Assembly: GCA_009602735.1 (NCBI GenBank)
Contig: WELA01006444.1
Span: 29,723 to 93,722, forward strand
Length of the DNA stretch: 64,000 nt
Direction: 5' to 3'
Origin: Mesotaenium endlicherianum
Taxonomy: Eukaryota; Streptophyta; Zygnematophyceae; Zygnematales; Mesotaeniaceae
The position numbers were made by a program, and so were the translations under genes. The notes beneath the pieces are model-generated. The model was given only the letters and a program-made list of their open reading frames with translations. It made no database searches and was not told the origin of the DNA. Position 1 is the first letter of the stretch. Every line of letters begins with the position of its first letter. Positions 59,123-64,000 of this stretch are shown here, one piece after another.

Positions 59123-60106
59123 ATGCAGTATTTTGATGGCCTACTCATAGTGGGCATCTCAATAGCCACTGCATTTCTATGTGAAGGAATATCCTGGATT
59201 CTTATATACAGGACTGCTAAGTACAAGAACATTTTATCCAGCCTTGACCGAAACAGTAAGAAGGTGGAGATATTGAAAGGGAAGAGTCCGCTGGCCGCAA
59301 AGAAGAGCAAAAGCAAGAAGATTGACAGATTTGAGAGCAGCCTCAAGGATGCCAACCAGAGTTTGTCATCTTTCAAATTTCAGGTGCAGTTGAAGCACTT
59401 ATGGGGCTCTAGAAGTTTTCTTAGAGAGTTGGAGTCAAAAGATCTTACTTTCTCTGAAGTTTGGTGATCAAGCGCGGTTTGCAATGTCAATGGCTAATCA
59501 GTGGCCACGCCTTTGACAATTTCTTTGTTACTGATTGGCAGTCAGGAGGAGTTGTAGGCATTACCCTGCTTCTCATATTTGGACTTCTGAGTTCTCTTTT
59601 CGATGGAAAGGCTGTGGCAAAGCTACCCTTTGTGCCCTTCAGGTTTTTCCAGGTATGTTAAGGACCGACTGCTTATCTCTATTGGGCATACATGTTTGCT
59701 GCTTGACCGTAGGGGCTGCTTGTGACCATCTGACATCGGTAGAGGCATACTGCTGCTGGACTGCAGGAGCTAACTGGAATTAAGAAAGCTCAGAGAGTGT
59801 GACATGCTTCTTCTGTTTGATCCCCTTCACCTGTTTGATAGAGTGCCTGTCAATTCCAGATTGACGAGGCAATAAGAACTTTTACCTTGATCTCTGAGAC
59901 GTGCTTCGATTCGTGTTATTGACCAGAAAATGACACACAGGGGACTACCTGGGGAGGATGCCACGGACTGCGCCATGGTGTTCTTCTACATGCTTTGTTC
60001 CATCAGTATTAGGCCAAATCTGCAGAAGCTTTTAGGCTTTTCTCCTCCTCGCAGTGCTGCTGGCCCAAACCCTTTTGCTCCCCCTGAAGCTAAAGCAGTC
60101 CGGTAG
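59123..60106 (+). CDS. TMCO1: TMCO1 ER calcium-load channel / translocon-associated protein
   Basis: Three exons close in phase 0: 59123-59383, 59542-59652, 59927-60106; 552 nt, 183 residues (human TMCO1 is 188). The first transmembrane helix is LLIVGISIATAFLCEGISWILIY, and YRTAKYK follows. A coiled coil (about 45-85) is rich in Lys/Ser. The second hydrophobic segment GVVGITLLLIFGLL leads to the family signature SLFDGKAVAKLPFVPF and then THRGLPGEDATDC, a third helix VFFYMLCSISIRPNLQKLLG, and a Pro-rich tail. TMCO1 belongs to the Oxa1/EMC3/GET1 superfamily. It acts in the ER membrane in multipass protein insertion and releases overloaded calcium. The tail PNPFAPPEAKAVR is shorter and different from animals. 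Confidence 0.95.
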
Positions 60107-60417
60107 TGAATACGAGTTGTTCAACCTTGCCCTGCGGGACTCTAATTTCTCATCCTTAGTGGATTTTATTGACGACCTTCTAGTGGAAGGTCTGTGTCTT
60201 GTCATATCCTCAAAAGCTATGTGCTGTTCTTTTGCTTTCTAAGAGTGCAATCCGTTCTGGACAGAGGCAGAAAACGTAAAGAGAGACAGCTTCATTACTA
60301 GCAATTTAATCCAAAGTTTATGCCTCGTATAAGTGCTTCAATGCTCATATACAACATTTAACAATGACTTTTGTGTTTGACCTATTGATCACTAATAGTA
60401 GTGTTTAAACCTGGTGA

Positions 60418-63400
60418 CTACATCTGCGCAGCTAACATCCTGCTTTCTCGGGGACCAACCCACTGGCTTAGCACAAACTGACTTCGGCTCCGAATAGTCC
60501 TCTCCATGGCCTCCCTCTTTTGTTGCCTCTGCTCATCTTCTGGGTGCATTGACCATAGTCGCCTGGCTCTCACTTTGGCAACTTTTGCCTGCAGGAACCA
60601 AACACACTTATAGTAATAAAGCAGATATGACTTCACCTATGAGAACTGGTCCACGAGATGAGGACAAGGACACGACACTGGCATGAGTAAGAAAGCGTCC
60701 ACACGAACGAGGAGAGCCACACACACATTAGCAATTGATTAAAAAATACGCCAAACAAGTACAGCATAAAGTAAACTGACAAGCAGCAGTCACACAAGTG
60801 GAAATTTCAGACCCTGCTATCTTACAAGCAGGTGTTGCCATCTGGCCCTGAGCGCAGTCTGTGACTCGTGCTCGTCAGGTAGCAGAGCCGGCTCTCCCAA
60901 GCTCACAGAAGGAGGCAGTGAAACATCACCACCGCCACTCAGTTGTTCCGCTACAGCTTTGTGCCACAGGTCGATGAGTGCTGTGCCTGTCAGTTGGTCA
61001 TATCAGCAGCACCATAAGTCATGTAGCAACCTCCATGCACTAGTGCATGTTATTTAGGCTGTCTCTGAGATATGGCTCCACTAATTAACTCGCATCTTGA
61101 ATAAGGACCTAAGCTCCAAGAAACAAACTCCAGCATTGAAGGATGTGGAGACACCAGCATGCAGCGCGACAGCATACGTGTGACTTTGCTGCAAGTTCCA
61201 AGGATACCTCTTTTGTGAATCACAAGAGGTGTTAGACCTCAGCAGGCACATCACACAATATTATCACATGCCCTCTCACCTTCGACTCTTGGCTTCTGAA
61301 ATACGGCCAGCACGTCTTGGGCACTGGGGGCAGCATTGACGAGCTGCTGCAATGACGCTGGCGTGTCCTTCTTGTGGCCACCTTGTGCTAGCTGCGCAAG
61401 CCCCTGGCCCCTCCACTGGGAGCCACCAGTAGCAGCAGCACCAGGAGGAGGGGGAGGCCTTCCTGGTGCCATGGACAGCGAGTGCATCTTAGCTGCTGCT
61501 GCGGTTGCTGCTGCCTCCTGAACTGCAGGGTGGGACTCACTCAGGGCTCGGATGCGCAACGTGGGAGCATGCGCCCTGGAGCCTGCAACCACACCACCAC
61601 CTCTTCGTGTCATCAACATCGCTCAGCGCTGCTGATCAAGGAAAGACAGCACCGGTGCCCTTCCTCGGACCATCCACCAATGCCAAAGTCCATCAAACGT
61701 GCTCAGGGGCGTCCCTCACATGCACCTGTGTGTTGCGACGCAGCCTGGCAGTCACAGTCAACTGGAGAGGGCCCTGTGCGACAGCGAGAGCGAAGGGGGG
61801 ACCCACCGTCTGCCCGGAGCTCTATCCAAATGGGCTGAAGCAGTCCGTAGCACAACACCTCTCCACCATCTTCGTCCTGCGGAGCAGTAGGCACCCCCCC
61901 TCGTCACAAAAAGCTTCCACTGCACTACAGTTGAGCACCTACCGCAGATTCATGCAAGACAACATGGAGGGGCATGAACCAGAACGCTGACCACAACATG
62001 AATGCTCTTCTTCTGCCTTTGCAGAGATAGACGCCGGCCCCCGGCAGCAGAGGAGGTAGCAGCATCGTCGTCGGAGTGTGCTGGCAGGATGATGTGCCCC
62101 TGCTTGTCCTGCTGACCCCAAGCGCCTCTGCCAGTTCATCAGTTAGTCCCGCCCTCCCACCAGGTTGCACTCCATGAAAGCAGAAGTGACGACGTGAATC
62201 TAGCAAGTCCAAGCAACTCGAGGTTGAAATGAAAGGCAGTCTACACCAGTGACCTTATGGAAGAGAAAGGCAGCGCATGTGACACACACCTTGAGATGAA
62301 GCGGGCCCCTGAGGTCGTATTTGGGAATGAAGACTGAGACGCCAGCTGCATGTATACCGGTGATCTGAGAGCCCCCCGCCCCCAAGCAGTAGCAGCAGCA
62401 GCGGAGGTCAGTCCACGCCCCTCCTCATGCGAAGGGCTGGGGCCGCACGGATGTTAAAGCCATGCATGCAGGTGATGCGCAAGGAGGAGGAGGAGAAGGA
62501 GGAGGAGAGGGCACCAGGGCTCGCTCCGCGCGGGAGTGAGAGGCCAGGTACAGCAGGAGGTACAGCTGGCTGCAGTCCCGTTGCGCCAGCTTGCTTGCTG
62601 TGTGCCGCTCATTTACCTGCTCTGTCACCTGCCACCATTGCCATGAGGAATAATTCTGCCCTCTGTCAGGCAGGCTGCTGTTGCTGCAGGAAAGCGAGTA
62701 ATTGTCAACTTCGACACCACAGTTCGCTTTCAGGCGGGCCCCCTGGTTGCAACATATAAGAGTCAGGCAATAGATTGCGCTTTGCTCAAGTATGCCACAT
62801 GGAGGAAGGGTGCACATAGGGGAAGGGCGCCAGCAGGCGGCGGGATATCCACCTGCTGAAGCTGCGCATGAGAGTATGGTGCCATCGTGCCCATGCCCGC
62901 TGGACCTCCCCCTCCTCCTCCTCTGGACTTTCTCAGGGCCGCGGCTAGCATGCGGTGCACGATGATGTCAGCGTAGCGCCTGATGGGCGACGTGAAGTGC
63001 GTGTAGAACCTGCGCAGAGCAGCAGCAGCAGCAGAAGCAGCCAGCAGAACCTCAGCCAGCATATCCTACACCCACCCCTCGCCCCCTCCTGCTGAACAAG
63101 GCTAGCAGCTGAATCACAAAGGGGCGTGGATGCACACTCACTGGAGAGCCAGGCCGTAATGGCGGAACTCGCCGGCATCTGCAGCCGCCCCCGTCGACAC
63201 GTACTCTGCCTGCACTTGCGGCCATTCGTTACTTCCCACCCGCAGTGCACCACTGGCGGCCCGCCCACAAGGCCTGCTTGCCAGGAGGAGGGGGGAGAGT
63301 GGAGAGAATAGACGTGAAGCCTCCTCGAAGGGCTCACCTGTGACATGGCGCGGGTGGCCATGGTCTTGATTGCCATCTGGACCACACCCACGACAGCACA

Positions 63401-64000
63401 GGTCTCAAGCAGTGACTACATCTCTCAAGGTGAAGCCTGCTGAGGGAAGTGGCGTTGGCAGGAGGTGCACGGAGGTGCATCATTATCGACATCGTCATTG
63501 TCATGGCTCCAAGCGCCAGCCAGTCAGCCAGTCAGCCAGTCAGTCAGTCAGTCAGCCAGCCCGCCCCTTTGGGAGGGGCAGAAAGGCAAGGCAGAGAGTA
63601 ACTGGCGGGCGTACCTCCACAGTGGGGTCAGCACCGCGATGCCACGCCTGCAGCGACTGAGCCAGAGCCTGCGACCCACCCCCAGCCACGTCGCCCCCAT
63701 CCTCCCTCCGTGACCACCACCACTCCACTCCACTTCAAGTTGGACAGACAAGCTGCAGGTGGGTGCTGGGTGGAGGCGAGGCAAACACCTACCTTACCGC
63801 TGGACGTGTCCAGAGTGTGCCCCGCCGCCTCACAGTACTGAGCCACACAACAACAGTTGCACGCATGTGAGTGTGTGTATATGTGTCTGCCCCTGTGTGT
63901 GTTTCCAAGTGCCTGTGTATTTCTGTGTGCGTGTGTGTGTGCGTGTGTGTGTGCGTGTGTGTGTGCGTGTGTGTATGCGTGTGTGTGTGAGAGAGGGGGG
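60418..64000 (-). CDS. RNB-domain exoribonuclease (RNase II / DIS3 family), C-terminal part, runs off the window
   Basis: The 5' part lies beyond 64000. Exons read on the - strand: 63837-63793, 63656-63615, 63376-63338, 63209-63142, 63009-62853, from 62628, 62364-62290, about 62125-62030, about 61885-61720, about 61590-61277, 60986-60826, 60588-60418. The best signature is [21 protein letters not shown], preceded by [13 protein letters not shown] and [22 protein letters not shown]. This is the RNB C-terminal half that follows the Asp-rich catalytic site, which is off the window. [19 protein letters not shown] and [17 protein letters not shown] correspond to the DIS3-type end of RNB and start of the S1 domain. 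The C-terminus is Arg/Lys-rich ([17 protein letters not shown]). Role: 3'-to-5' RNA decay. DIS3, DIS3L or DIS3L2/SOV cannot be told apart without the N-terminus. Several exon borders after 62628 are approximate. Confidence 0.8.
63515..63562. repeat. (CAGT/CAGC)n microsatellite
   Basis: Consecutive CAGCCAGT and CAGT units, in an intron of the RNB gene. Confidence 0.9.
63867..64000. repeat. TG-rich microsatellite at the right edge
   Basis: GTGTGTGCG-type units, in an intron of the RNB gene, run to the end of the window. Confidence 0.9.

Noticed and set aside
1-64000. CRISPR arrays, bacterial operons, rRNA or tRNA genes
   Set aside because: No regularly spaced palindromic repeats, no Shine-Dalgarno-led gene strings, and no cloverleaf or rRNA core motifs were recognised; the sequence is plainly nuclear eukaryotic.

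Overview
The window is nuclear DNA of a eukaryotic green alga (Viridiplantae). Almost every gene is cut into many short exons with GT..AG introns. The recognisable proteins include green-lineage chloroplast factors (an HCF173-type psbA translation factor, a COR413 inner-envelope-type membrane protein, a RAP-domain organellar RNA factor), and chromovirus retrotransposons and secreted proline-rich wall-type proteins are also present. A clade below green alga cannot be fixed from the sequence. Two runs of N (20213-20290, 35593-35772) and a single N (41754) show it is a draft assembly.

1-11000, mobile DNA. A decayed Ty3/gypsy element on the + strand (integrase tail 451-687, integrase end plus chromodomain 7373-7849) is split by a younger, complete chromovirus on the - strand (688-7367). 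The young element has 503-bp LTRs that differ at 4 positions, a 5-bp target duplication, intact gag and pol, and a -1 frameshift heptamer joining them. Downstream lie a decayed coiled-coil/acidic ORF (8107-9446) and a diverged ~390-bp direct repeat (9740-10581).

12700-20800, secreted proteins. A small signal-peptide gene is followed by a large modular gene: signal peptide, Gly-rich segment, EGF-like module, parallel beta-helix exons, at least four proline-rich exons with symmetric 1-1 intron phases, and a Cys-rich C-terminus. 20800-26500 has no gene I can support and holds microsatellites.

26500-64000, housekeeping and organelle genes in alternating orientation. They are COR413-type (+), RAP/heptatricopeptide-like repeat protein (+), RPL4/uL4 (-), HCF173-type (+), TMEM53/DUF829-type hydrolase (-), GDPD phosphodiesterase (+), a conserved C2HC-motif protein (-), TMCO1 (+), and an RNB-domain exoribonuclease (-) running off the right edge. 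For COR413, RAP, RPL4, HCF173, TMEM53, GDPD, the C2HC protein and TMCO1 I derived complete exon chains in which the splice phases close; they give proteins of 250, 816, 404, 659, 360, 338, 212 and 183 residues. Three of the first four genes (COR413, RAP, HCF173) are predicted chloroplast or organelle factors, so the 26-46 kb stretch is a loose neighbourhood of organelle-biogenesis genes.
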